Shown in pieces: positions 49,141-56,661 of a DNA stretch of 64,000 nucleotides; position 1 is the stretch's first letter, and every line of letters starts with the position of its first letter. Both the position numbers and the translations under genes were made by a program. The notes beneath the pieces are model-generated. The model saw nothing but the letters and a program-made list of their open reading frames with translations. It was not told the DNA's origin and did not search any database. This DNA is from Bradyrhizobium sp. Ec3.3 (GTDB lineage: Bacteria; Pseudomonadota; Alphaproteobacteria; Rhizobiales; Xanthobacteraceae), in assembly GCF_000472925.1 (NCBI RefSeq), contig NZ_AXAS01000009.1, positions 161,494 through 225,493 of the forward strand, in the 5' to 3' direction.

Positions 49141-50541
49141 TTAGCCCACGGGATCGATCGGTGACGGCGGCACGCCGCCCGCCTCGATCGCCTCGCCGGC
49201 GAGCAGGCAGAGGTCCTCCCGATAACGGCCGGAGACGACATGCACACCGACCGGCGCCTTGCCGACGAGACCGGTGGAGACCACGAGGCCCGGCAGTCCC
49301 ATGAAGGGAATCGCGATCTGCGGCAATTGCGCATCCCAGACCCGCTTGAAGGACGCCTCGTCCTTGCGATCGAGATGGTCAGGAAACGGCAATTCGCCGG
49401 AGACCGGCGTCAGCACCACCGCGTATTTTTCGAAGAACAGCATCCATTCGCGCGTCAGCGTCGCCCGGCGCATCAGCGCCTTGGCATAGGCCGCCTGGTC
49501 GAACGGGGTGACCTTGGCGCGGTTGCCGCGCAGGCAGGCGAGCGCGCCGGGATCGCCCTCGCGCTCGGCGGCTTCCACCGCCGCCTCATAACCGTCGCCA
49601 AGCCACAGCTTCGTCTGCCATTCAGCAGCTTCCCGCATCGGCGGGGTGTTCTCGATCACCTCCACCGTCCAGCCTGCCCGCTCCAGCCGCTTGCCGGCGT
49701 CTCTGAGCGCGGCCGTCACTTCCGGTGCGGTCGCGAGCCCATCCGGATTGAGGCACAGCGCCGCGCGCTTGGGCATCGCCGGTCCTTCGAGCGGCGCAGG
49801 CACCCACCAGGGGTCGCGCACGTCACGGGCCGCCATCGCGGCAAGCGAAATCCGCAGGTCATTGACGGTGCGCGCCAGCGGCCCGGAGACCGCGCTGATC
49901 TGCGGCCCGATCGGGCGCTCCGGCAGGGCCGCGTTGAAGGCGGGAATCCGGCCCATGGTCGGCCGCAAGCCGTGCACGCCGCAGGCATAGGCGGGGTAGC
50001 GGATCGAGCCCGCGATATCAGTGCCGTGGGCAATGTGGCCGATGCCGGCCGCTACCGCCGATCCGGCCCCGCCCGAGGAGCCGCCCGGGGTCAGCGAGGC
50101 ATCGCGCGGATTCTTGGTGTCACCGTGGATCAGGTTTGTGGTGAACCAGCGATAGGAAAAGGCCGGGCAGTTGGTGCGGCCGAGAATGACGGCGCCCGCC
50201 TTGCGCAAATTGGCGACCACGGGGTTGTCGGCCTTCGCGATGACGTCGCGCTGGATCTTCAGCCCGTTCGTGGTGGCAAAACCCTCCTGGTCGACATTGA
50301 CCTTCACCGTGACGGGTACGCCGGCCAAGAGGCCCGGATCCTCGCCCCGGGCGATCGCGCCATCGACCGCTGCCGCCTGCTTGAGCACGTCCTCCGGCCG
50401 GTGGTCGATCACCGCATTCAGCTTGGGATTGACGGCATCGAGCCGGGCAAGTCCCGACTTTGCGGCTTCGGTGGCGGAAACCTTCCTGGACCGGATGAGA
50501 GTGGCGAGGTCGGCGGCCGACAGGCGCCAGAGGTCTTGCAT
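49141..50541 (-). CDS. Amidase, amidase-signature family
   Basis: From the ATG at 50541 the protein is 466 residues. The Ser-cis-Ser-Lys triad is visible: Lys80 in AGVPVTVKVNVDQEGFATTNG, the cis-Ser in TPGGSSGGAGSAVAAG, and Ser179 in HGTDIAGSIRYPAYACGVHGL. GDTKNPRDASLTPGG and FMGLPGLVVSTGLVGKAPVGV are family conserved. In the substrate loop GTDIAGS, the family usually has GGS, so the extra Ala is unusual. It hydrolyses an amide; the natural substrate is unknown. It is followed closely by the peroxidase and DUF3297 genes on the same strand. Confidence 0.92.
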   Translation of the reverse strand: MQDLWRLSAADLATLIRSRKVSATEAAKSGLARLDAVNPKLNAVIDHRPEDVLKQAAAVDGAIARGEDPGLLAGVPVTVKVNVDQEGFATTNGLKIQRDVIAKADNPVVANLRKAGAVILGRTNCPAFSYRWFTTNLIHGDTKNPRDASLTPGGSSGGAGSAVAAGIGHIAHGTDIAGSIRYPAYACGVHGLRPTMGRIPAFNAALPERPIGPQISAVSGPLARTVNDLRISLAAMAARDVRDPWWVPAPLEGPAMPKRAALCLNPDGLATAPEVTAALRDAGKRLERAGWTVEVIENTPPMREAAEWQTKLWLGDGYEAAVEAAEREGDPGALACLRGNRAKVTPFDQAAYAKALMRRATLTREWMLFFEKYAVVLTPVSGELPFPDHLDRKDEASFKRVWDAQLPQIAIPFMGLPGLVVSTGLVGKAPVGVHVVSGRYREDLCLLAGEAIEAGGVPPSPIDPVG

Positions 50542-50623
50542 GGCATGCTCCGTGTGACCGGGTCTTTTAGCGCCGGTCAGGCGGCAAAGCCATGCGCATT
50601 GCGCAGGGGCGGAATCCGGATCG

Positions 50624-50881
50624 TCAGTGCCGGGTGGCGGATTGATCCGGCAGGTCCAGAAGCGCTTCCGTGAAAGGAAATTCCAACACGATCTCACCGT
50701 CGTCGTCGGTGACCTCGATGACCGCCTCGAGCAACGCCGGCTGGGTGCCTTCCGACTTCAGCACTTCCAAAATCATTTGGCGCGCCACTTCCCAGGCACG
50801 ATCGGGATTGCGCAGGTCCTCGCCGTCAGGATCCACGATCAATTCGTCGCCGATGCGGGTGTTGAAGAAATATCTGGGCAT
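50624..50881 (-). CDS. DUF6894-family small protein
   Basis: The 85-residue product starts MPRYFFNTRIGDELIVDPDGE, the clear signature of DUF6894 proteins in rhizobia (RYFFN...D..G..L.D...A...A). The family has no known function; its members are small, acidic and cytoplasmic. The gene stands about 80 bases before the amidase gene on the same strand. Confidence 0.8.
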   Translation of the reverse strand: MPRYFFNTRIGDELIVDPDGEDLRNPDRAWEVARQMILEVLKSEGTQPALLEAVIEVTDDDGEIVLEFPFTEALLDLPDQSATRH

Positions 50882-51140
50882 GCCTGATCCAATGGGGTCG
50901 CCTGTAGCCGATTGAAAGCCGTTTCGTACTCACAACCGCTTTATCCGGACAGGGCTCACACCCTATCGTCGTTCTCTACATATCGTTGTACTTTGCGTGG
51001 GGTTGTTTTGCTGTTTTTGCGTCATCTCCGCGGCGCGGTCGGGCTTTTCCGTGTTTGCAGCGCAGCATTGCAGCTGTCTACTACCTAGGTCCCGGAAGAT
51101 TTAACTGGCGAACTTTTCCGCCCGCAGTAGTTTAACGGGG

Positions 51141-51154
51141 GGACGGATACGTCC
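51141..51154 (+). promoter_or_regulatory. Short hairpin in the pqqA leader
   Basis: GGACG-GATA-CGTCC followed by GATTTTCTC lies 26 bases before the pqqA ATG, between the putative promoter and the AGGAGG site. It could act in attenuation or control of ribosome access. The rest of 50882-51180 holds no gene. Confidence 0.45.
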
Positions 51155-51180
51155 GATTTTCTCAAAAAAGGAGGCGCTCA

Positions 51181-51261
51181 ATGGCCTGGAAAGCACCGAA
51201 GATCGTCGAAGTGCCGTGCGGCATGGAAATCAACATGTATGTGAGCGCCACCCGCAAGTAA
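51181..51261 (+). CDS. pqqA: PqqA, PQQ precursor peptide
   Basis: The 26-residue peptide has the invariant Glu16 and Tyr20 in GMEINMYVSATRK, which are cross-linked by PqqE and become the PQQ skeleton. AGGAGG lies seven bases before the ATG. The first half (MAWKAPKIVEVPCG) matches the family; Cys13 is unusual, as I recall Val or other residues there. It is separated from pqqB by 116 bases with hairpins, as in other pqq operons, where the peptide is made in excess over the enzymes. Confidence 0.95.
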   Translation: MAWKAPKIVEVPCGMEINMYVSATRK

Positions 51262-51281
51262 GGGCGGCAGTTTCACGTTGA

Positions 51282-51325
51282 GCGCAGGTGGATCCTTCGG
51301 GTGCGCCACGTCCCCGGATGAGGGG
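51282..51325 (+). promoter_or_regulatory. Hairpins between pqqA and pqqB
   Basis: GCGCA-N15-TGCGC (51282-51306) is followed by CCCC-GGATGA-GGGG (51312-51325) and AATTG. Such structures may stabilise the pqqA message or cut down read-through into pqqB. Confidence 0.45.
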
Positions 51326-51377
51326 AATTGTGTCAGCCTGAGATCCACCTCGACACGTGTCTCCAGGAGACGGAATT

Positions 51378-52307
51378 ATGCTTCGCGTCGTCGTCCTGGG
51401 CGCCGCGGCTGGCGGCGGGGTCCCGCAGTGGAACTGCGGGTGCACAGGCTGCCGGGCAGCGCGCGCTGACTCCCGACAATTGCAGAGAACCCAGGCTTCG
51501 GTCGCCTTTAGCGCCGACGGCGACAACTGGTTCCTGATCAACGCCTCGCCCGACCTCCGGCAGCAATTCAATGCCACGCCGCAGCTTCACCCCAAACCGG
51601 GCGCGCTGCGCCACACGCCGATCGCCGGCGTGATCCTGACCAATGGCGAGGTGGACGCGGTGGCGGGACTCTTGTCGATGCGCGAGGGCTCGCCGTTCAC
51701 GATCTACGCCCATGACAAGGTGCTGGCGATCCTGAAGGCCAACAGCATCTTCAACGTGCTGAACGAGAAGAACGTCAAGCGCCAGCCGATAGGGGTCGAT
51801 GAGCCGTTCGAGCCGCGCCTTCCCGACGGCGCACGCTCCGGCATCGAGGTGGTTGCGTTCGAGGTAGCAGGCAAATCGGCCTGGTACCTGGAAGGCAAGG
51901 CGCATCCCGGCGGGAGCAGTGGCGCCGGCGACACGCTGGGCCTGAAGATCACGGACAAGTCGACCGGCAAGAATTTCTACTTCCTCGCTGCCTGCGCCGA
52001 GGTCACCGACGCGTTGAGAGCGCAGATTGCCGGCGCATCGCTGGTGTTCTTCGACGGCACGGTGTGGCGCGACGACGAGATGATCCAGGCCGGGCTCGGC
52101 CAGAAGACCGGCAAGAGCATGGGGCATGTCGCGATGTCCGGCGAGGACGGCGCGATCGCGCGGCTCGCCGGCCTCGATATCGACAGGAAGATATTTCTGC
52201 ATATCAATAACTCGAACCCGGCGCTGCTGCCCTCCTCGCCCGAGCGCAAGGCGGCCGAACATGCGGGCTGGCAGATACCCGCCGATGGAACGGAGATCGT
52301 GCTGTGA
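51378..52307 (+). CDS. pqqB: PqqB, metallo-beta-lactamase-fold protein of PQQ biosynthesis
   Basis: From the ATG at 51378, preceded by AGGAGA, the protein is 309 residues. It starts MLRVVVLGAAAGGGVPQWNC, the family hallmark, and contains the zinc-site cysteines in NCGCTGCRAARAD. PqqB hydroxylates a tyrosine-derived intermediate before ring closure by PqqC. The usual TDAQIDH stretch reads LTNGEVDAVAGLLSMRE, so the metal-ligand His is Ala; I recall the same in related Bradyrhizobium. The stop overlaps the pqqC start. Confidence 0.94.
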   Translation: MLRVVVLGAAAGGGVPQWNCGCTGCRAARADSRQLQRTQASVAFSADGDNWFLINASPDLRQQFNATPQLHPKPGALRHTPIAGVILTNGEVDAVAGLLSMREGSPFTIYAHDKVLAILKANSIFNVLNEKNVKRQPIGVDEPFEPRLPDGARSGIEVVAFEVAGKSAWYLEGKAHPGGSSGAGDTLGLKITDKSTGKNFYFLAACAEVTDALRAQIAGASLVFFDGTVWRDDEMIQAGLGQKTGKSMGHVAMSGEDGAIARLAGLDIDRKIFLHINNSNPALLPSSPERKAAEHAGWQIPADGTEIVL

Positions 52308-53083
52308 ACGCCATGACGCTGCCCGGAATGACCGCACTCTCGATCGGCAAGGACATCAGGCTCAACTCGGCCGAGGAACTCGAGGCGACGCTGCGCCACA
52401 TCGGCGCGACCCGCTATCACAGCCTGCATCCGTTCCATAAGCTCCTGCACGGCGGCAAGCTGAACAAGGGCCAGGTGCAGGCCTGGGCGCTCAACCGCTA
52501 CTATTACCAGAGCACGATCCCGCTCAAGGACGCGGTGGTGATCTCGCGCTTTCGCGACCGCGCCACGCGGCTGGAATGGCGCCACCGCATCGAGGATCAT
52601 GACGGCGATGTCGGCAGCGAGGGCGGCATCGAGCGCTGGCTGAAGCTGACCGAAGGCCTGGGCCTCGACACGGCCTATGTGGAATCGACCGAAGGCATTC
52701 TTCCCGCAACGCGCTTTGCGGTCGAGGCCTACGTGCATTTCTGCCGCGAGAAGAGCCCGCTGGAGGCGATCGCCTCCTCCCTGACGGAGCTGTTCGCGCC
52801 GAGCATTCACGAAGAGCGCATCAGCGGCATGCTGGAGCACTATGATTTCGTCAATCCTGATATCATGAGCTACTTCAAGCGCCGCCTGACCCAGGCGCCG
52901 CGCGACGCCAATTTCGCGCTCGACTATGTCAGGAAGCACGCCAGGACTCCCGAGGAACGCGCGGCCGTCTGCAACGCGCTGATCTTCAAGACCAACGTGC
53001 TGTGGGTGCAGCTCGACGCGCTCTATCATGCCTATGTCGACGGGCACATTCCGCCGGGCGCCTTCGTGCCCAAAGCAAGCTGA
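52304..53083 (+). CDS. pqqC: PqqC, PQQ synthase
   Basis: The 259-residue protein begins at a GTG at 52304 overlapping the pqqB stop; an ATG three codons downstream (52313) is also possible. It has the all-helical PqqC/TenA-like fold, with RYHSLHPFHKLLHGGKLNKGQ, WALNRYYYQSTIPLKDAVVIS and RHRIEDHDGD. These contain the conserved His and Tyr that bind the intermediate. It carries out the cofactor-free, O2-dependent final oxidation and ring closure to PQQ. Twelve bases separate it from pqqD. Confidence 0.96.
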   Translation: MNAMTLPGMTALSIGKDIRLNSAEELEATLRHIGATRYHSLHPFHKLLHGGKLNKGQVQAWALNRYYYQSTIPLKDAVVISRFRDRATRLEWRHRIEDHDGDVGSEGGIERWLKLTEGLGLDTAYVESTEGILPATRFAVEAYVHFCREKSPLEAIASSLTELFAPSIHEERISGMLEHYDFVNPDIMSYFKRRLTQAPRDANFALDYVRKHARTPEERAAVCNALIFKTNVLWVQLDALYHAYVDGHIPPGAFVPKAS

Positions 53084-53095
53084 AGAGGATAAGCA

Positions 53096-53407
53096 ATGGC
53101 CGGGCCGCGTCACATCAGCGTCAGCGAAGCGAGCCGGCCCGTGCTGCCGCGGCATGCCAAGCTGAAATACGACGAGACGCGGAAGGTCTGGGTGATCCTG
53201 GCGCCGGAACGGGTGCTGGCGCCGGACGAGATCGCGGTCGAGGTCCTGCAGCTCTGCGACGGCATCCGCAATGTCGGCGATATGGCCGACCAGCTCGCCG
53301 CGAAGTATGCTGCACCACGCGATGCGATCCTGAGCGACGTGATCGCCATGTTGCAGGACCTTGCAGACAAGGGCTTTCTGACCGAAGCCCGGGAGAAGAC
53401 GTCATGA
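53096..53407 (+). CDS. pqqD: PqqD, PqqA-binding peptide chaperone
   Basis: The product has 103 residues. The RiPP-recognition winged-helix fold is shown by RPVLPRHAKLKYDETRKVWVI, LAPDEIAVEVLQLCDGIRNVG and AILSDVIAMLQDLADKGFLTE. PqqD presents PqqA to PqqE. It overlaps the pqqE start by four bases (ATGA), fitting the tight stoichiometric pairing of these two proteins. Confidence 0.95.
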   Translation: MAGPRHISVSEASRPVLPRHAKLKYDETRKVWVILAPERVLAPDEIAVEVLQLCDGIRNVGDMADQLAAKYAAPRDAILSDVIAMLQDLADKGFLTEAREKTS

Positions 53408-54606
53408 GCGACGTACTTGGCGACCCCGGCGTTCCCCACGATGTCAGCGATAGCCTGGCGGTGCTCGAAAAGCAGCGCTCGACGGCGGAGACGTTCGGCA
53501 TTCCGCTCGCCGTCCTGCTGGAGGTCACACATCGCTGCCCGCTGCAATGCCCCTATTGCTCCAACCCGGTCGAGCTCGATCGCGCCGGAAAGGAACTTAC
53601 GACCGAGGAGTGGAAGAGGGTCTTGACCGAGCTCGCCGAGATCGGCGTGCTCCAGGTCCATTTCTCCGGCGGCGAGCCGACCGCGCGGAAAGACCTCGTC
53701 GAGCTCATCAAGCATGCGAGCGACACCGGCCTCTATACCAATTTGATCACTTCGGCCGTATTGCTGACGCGCGACAAGCTGGGCGAGTTCGCGGATGCAG
53801 GCCTCTGCCATGTGCAGATCAGCTTTCAGGGCACCGAGGATATCGCCGCCGACCGCGTCGCCGGCTACAAGGGCGCGCATCACAAGAAGCTCGAAGTCGC
53901 TAAGTGGACACGCGAGCTTGATCTGCCGCTCACCGTGAACGCGGTGATGCACCGCCAGAACCTGCACCAACTCCCCGACATCATCCAGATGGCGGTCGAT
54001 CTCGATGCCGACCGGCTCGAGGTCGCCAACGTCCAGTACTACGGCTGGGCGCTGAAGAACCGCGCCGCGCTGATGCCGACGGTTGCGCAGCTCGACGAGA
54101 CGACCCGTATCGTCGAGGAGGCGCGCGAGCGCCTCAAGGGCACGCTCGCGATCGACTATGTCGTGCCGGACTACTATGCGCTGCGGCCGAAGAAGTGCAT
54201 GGGCGGCTGGGGCCGGCAGTTCTTCAACATCTCGCCCGCCGGCAAGGTGCTGCCCTGCCATGCGGCCGAGAGCATCACCGGGCTCGACTTCGAGTCCGTG
54301 CGCTCCAATCATTCGATCGCCTGGATCTGGCAGAACTCGGACGCCTTCAACCGCTATCGTGGCACCGGCTGGATGAAGGAGCCGTGCAAGACCTGCGAGT
54401 TCCGCGAGATCGATTTCGGCGGCTGCCGCTGCCAGGCCTTTGCACTGACGGGCGATGCGGCCAACACCGATCCGGCCTGCGCGCTATCGCCGCTGCACGA
54501 GACCATCTTCAAGCAGGCCGAGCGCGAAGCCGAAGGCGAGACCAACCGCTTCCTCTACCGCAACTTTGCCGGTGGCACTTGGGAGTCTGGCGAGAATGGC
54601 GCCTGA
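53404..54606 (+). CDS. pqqE: PqqE, radical SAM PqqA cross-linking enzyme
   Basis: The protein has 400 residues. The radical SAM cluster motif is CPLQCPYC (Cys45, 49, 52). SGGEPTARKDLVELIKHASD is the SAM-binding glycine-rich region. The SPASM-type auxiliary cysteines follow in CMGGWGRQFFNISPAGKVLPC and CKTCEFREIDFGGCRC. PqqE makes the Glu-Tyr carbon-carbon bond in PqqA with PqqD. Its 3' end overlaps the downstream hydrolase gene by 11 bases. Confidence 0.96.
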   Translation: MSDVLGDPGVPHDVSDSLAVLEKQRSTAETFGIPLAVLLEVTHRCPLQCPYCSNPVELDRAGKELTTEEWKRVLTELAEIGVLQVHFSGGEPTARKDLVELIKHASDTGLYTNLITSAVLLTRDKLGEFADAGLCHVQISFQGTEDIAADRVAGYKGAHHKKLEVAKWTRELDLPLTVNAVMHRQNLHQLPDIIQMAVDLDADRLEVANVQYYGWALKNRAALMPTVAQLDETTRIVEEARERLKGTLAIDYVVPDYYALRPKKCMGGWGRQFFNISPAGKVLPCHAAESITGLDFESVRSNHSIAWIWQNSDAFNRYRGTGWMKEPCKTCEFREIDFGGCRCQAFALTGDAANTDPACALSPLHETIFKQAEREAEGETNRFLYRNFAGGTWESGENGA

Positions 54607-55582
54607 CGCCGAGGCGGCCAAATCGGCCAAACGCGCCGATCCCTTTGCGCCGCTGACTTCGGAAATGCTCGCCGTCTCCGACGGTCACGAGATCTATGTC
54701 GAGAGCGTCGGCCGCGCCGACGGCATCCCGGCCGTCTATCTGCATGGCGGCCCCGGCAGCGGCTGCCAGCCCGACCATCGCCGGCTTTTTGATCCTGAAC
54801 GCTTCCATGCCGTGCTGTTCGACCAGCGCGGCGCCGGCCGCAGCCGGCCGAAGGGCTCGCGCGAGCACAACACCACGCAGCATCTCGTCGCTGACATGGA
54901 GGCGATCCGCCAAAGGTTCGGTTTCGAACGCTGGATGGTGATCGGCGGCTCCTGGGGTGCGACGCTGGCGCTCGCTTACGCGCAGGCCCATCCCGACCGC
55001 GTCTCGGGCATCGTGCTGCGCGCAACCTTTCTCGGCACGCGAGCCGAGGTCGAAACCGGCTTCACGTCGCGGCTGCCGCAATTCTATCCCGCGCTCAACG
55101 AGGACTTTTTGAGCCTGCTGTCAGCCGAAGAGCGAGAGCGGCCGATCGAAGCGCATTGGCGCCGCATTCTCGATCCCGATCCTGACATCCATGGCCCCGC
55201 CGCGCGGGCCTGGCACGACACCGAGCGCACCCTGTCCGAACACAAGCCGGCGCGCACGCGGCTCGATCTCGCAACCATCAACGTGTGGCGCACGCTGCCC
55301 GCGACGCCCTTCATGGAAGCACACTACTTCATCAATGACTGCTTCATGGCGCCGGATCAGCTGCTGCAAAATGCCGGCAGGCTCGCCGGCATTCACGGCA
55401 TCATCATCCAGGGCCGCTATGATCTGTTGTGCCCGCCCGAGATATCTTGGGCGCTCGCGAAAGTGTGGCCGGGTTCCGAGATCCGCATCGTGGAAGAGGC
55501 CGGGCATTCGCTCTATGATCCCGGCGTGAGGGACGCCGTGATGAGAGCGATCGCGGACCTTGCTTCGAAGGCCGCGCGATAG
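54596..55582 (+). CDS. Proline iminopeptidase-like alpha/beta hydrolase
   Basis: From the ATG at 54596 the product is 328 residues; it overlaps pqqE by 11 bases, so translation is coupled. The fold has the oxyanion motif YLHGGPGSGCQPDH, the nucleophile Ser in VIGGSWGATLALAYAQAHPD, the acid in QGRYDLLCPPE and the His in EEAGHSLYDPG. The HGGPGSG/GGSWGATLAL set marks prolyl iminopeptidases (Pip). Its coupling to the pqq operon suggests a role in PqqA leader or product peptide processing, which the pqqF/G proteases do in other bacteria; I infer this from position. Confidence 0.88.
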   Translation: MAPDAEAAKSAKRADPFAPLTSEMLAVSDGHEIYVESVGRADGIPAVYLHGGPGSGCQPDHRRLFDPERFHAVLFDQRGAGRSRPKGSREHNTTQHLVADMEAIRQRFGFERWMVIGGSWGATLALAYAQAHPDRVSGIVLRATFLGTRAEVETGFTSRLPQFYPALNEDFLSLLSAEERERPIEAHWRRILDPDPDIHGPAARAWHDTERTLSEHKPARTRLDLATINVWRTLPATPFMEAHYFINDCFMAPDQLLQNAGRLAGIHGIIIQGRYDLLCPPEISWALAKVWPGSEIRIVEEAGHSLYDPGVRDAVMRAIADLASKAAR

Positions 55583-55585
55583 AAC

Positions 55586-55698
55586 TCTCATCCTGAGGAG
55601 CGCTCCGAAGGAGCGCGTCTCGAAGGATGAGGCCGAGATGCTACAGTGGCGCCTTCATGGTTCGAGACGCGCGAAGACGCGCTCCTCACCATGAGGGT
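55586..55698. repeat. Dispersed repeat, family D
   Basis: CTCATCCTGAGGAGCGCTCCG...CGTCTCGAAGGATGAGG and TTCGAGACGCGCGAAGACGCG...CCTCACCATGAGGGT form nested inverted repeats after the pqq operon. I recall this type as common in Bradyrhizobium. It may end the operon's transcription. Confidence 0.75.
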
Positions 55699-55721
55699 CT
55701 GCAAGAAGGACAACAAGAAGA

Positions 55722-56423
55722 ATGCCGCTCGCCGGGAAGGGCATGCTGCTGACGTCGATGAATATCGACGCGGAGCATGAGGCCGATTTCAACCGCTGGT
55801 ATGATCGCGAACATCTCGCGGAGCGTGTTGCGATCGAGGGTTTTCTGGAGGCGCGGCGCTATGTCGCTCACGCTGCCAGCCCCAAATATCTCTGCCTCTA
55901 TTCGACTGCGACGCTCGACGTGCTCGACAGTCCCGCTTATCGGGCGGGGCTTGCAAGCCCGACCGACTGGTCGCGTCAGACCATGGCACGGTTCGAGAAC
56001 ATGATCCGCGCGGTGGCGCGCATCACCATCAGCCGCGGCAGCGGACGCGGCGTCGCGCTCGGCGTGGTACGGCTGCGCCCGACGCCCGACAATGCCGGAC
56101 GATTGCGCGATGCACTGCGGGAAAAGCTCGCGCCGGAAAAATACGACGGCATCATCTCCATGCATCTGCTGGAGAGTGATGCAGAGCTTTCCGGCCCGAC
56201 GGCGGAGATCCCGTCGGTGCGCAGCCCGGGCGCCAACGACTGGTTCGTGCTGATCGACGGCACGCGCGTCAGCGCCGTCTCTGCCGTGATTGCCGAACGC
56301 TTCACCGGCCCAGCAGCATCGCCGTCCTCGCTTCCCGTTTCCGTCGGCACCTACTGCCTGATGTGGGATCTCGCCAAGAGCGACATCAAGAGCGACATCA
56401 AGAGCGATACCGCGCGCGGGTGA
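55722..56423 (+). CDS. Uncharacterised two-domain alpha/beta-barrel protein
   Basis: The product has 233 residues. Residues about 5-110 start GMLLTSMNIDAEHEADFNRWY followed by DREHLAERVAIEGFLEARRYV, as in dimeric alpha/beta-barrel (EthD-like) proteins; residues about 118-225 appear to repeat the fold (VALGVVRLRPTPDNAGRLRDA, WFVLIDGTRVSAVSAVIAE). The tail SDIKSDIKSDTARG comes from a tandem 12-base repeat. No catalytic residue is identifiable. It follows the family-D repeat and is probably a separate unit from the pqq operon. Confidence 0.7.
   Translation: MPLAGKGMLLTSMNIDAEHEADFNRWYDREHLAERVAIEGFLEARRYVAHAASPKYLCLYSTATLDVLDSPAYRAGLASPTDWSRQTMARFENMIRAVARITISRGSGRGVALGVVRLRPTPDNAGRLRDALREKLAPEKYDGIISMHLLESDAELSGPTAEIPSVRSPGANDWFVLIDGTRVSAVSAVIAERFTGPAASPSSLPVSVGTYCLMWDLAKSDIKSDIKSDTARG
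56381..56409 (+). repeat. Tandem 12-base repeat in the gene's 3' end
   Basis: AGCGACATCAAG occurs twice in a row, followed by a partial copy AGCGATACC, encoding SDIKSDIKSDT. Copy number here is likely to vary between strains. Confidence 0.75.
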
Positions 56424-56570
56424 TGTCTCATCACACGTATCGCGAGATGCTGCACCGCCGCATAATGTTTGCTTCTGTTGATGCTCTCTGTGCGTAGCTC
56501 CTATGAATGCGGAGCATTGCCCAAATTTGCCTTTGTGCGAGCCTCGGAATGGTTCTAATAAGGTAAGCCT

Positions 56571-56641
56571 ATGATCCAATTTAAGAACCATATCGACGCG
56601 TAAGCGTTCGCCAAGCTCAAGAAGGCCGCAGGGCGCTTGAG
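56571..56641 (+). promoter_or_regulatory. Leader of the oxidoreductase operon: mini-ORF and hairpin
   Basis: ATG at 56571 opens a ten-codon frame (MIQFKNHIDA) ending at 56603. It is followed by GCTCAAG (56613-56619) ... CTTGAGC (56635-56641), a perfect 7-bp stem with a 15-base loop, 20 bases before the operon's first ATG. This may be a translational or attenuation control. The remaining 56424-56570 has no feature that I can name. Confidence 0.4.
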
Positions 56642-56661
56642 CCTGTGCGGACAGGGTAGGA

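Noticed and set aside
51181..55582. A nearby PQQ-dependent dehydrogenase as part of the pqq locus
   Set aside because: No beta-propeller dehydrogenase is in the window; the diheme cytochrome at 37093 is 14 kb away and cannot be linked by sequence alone.
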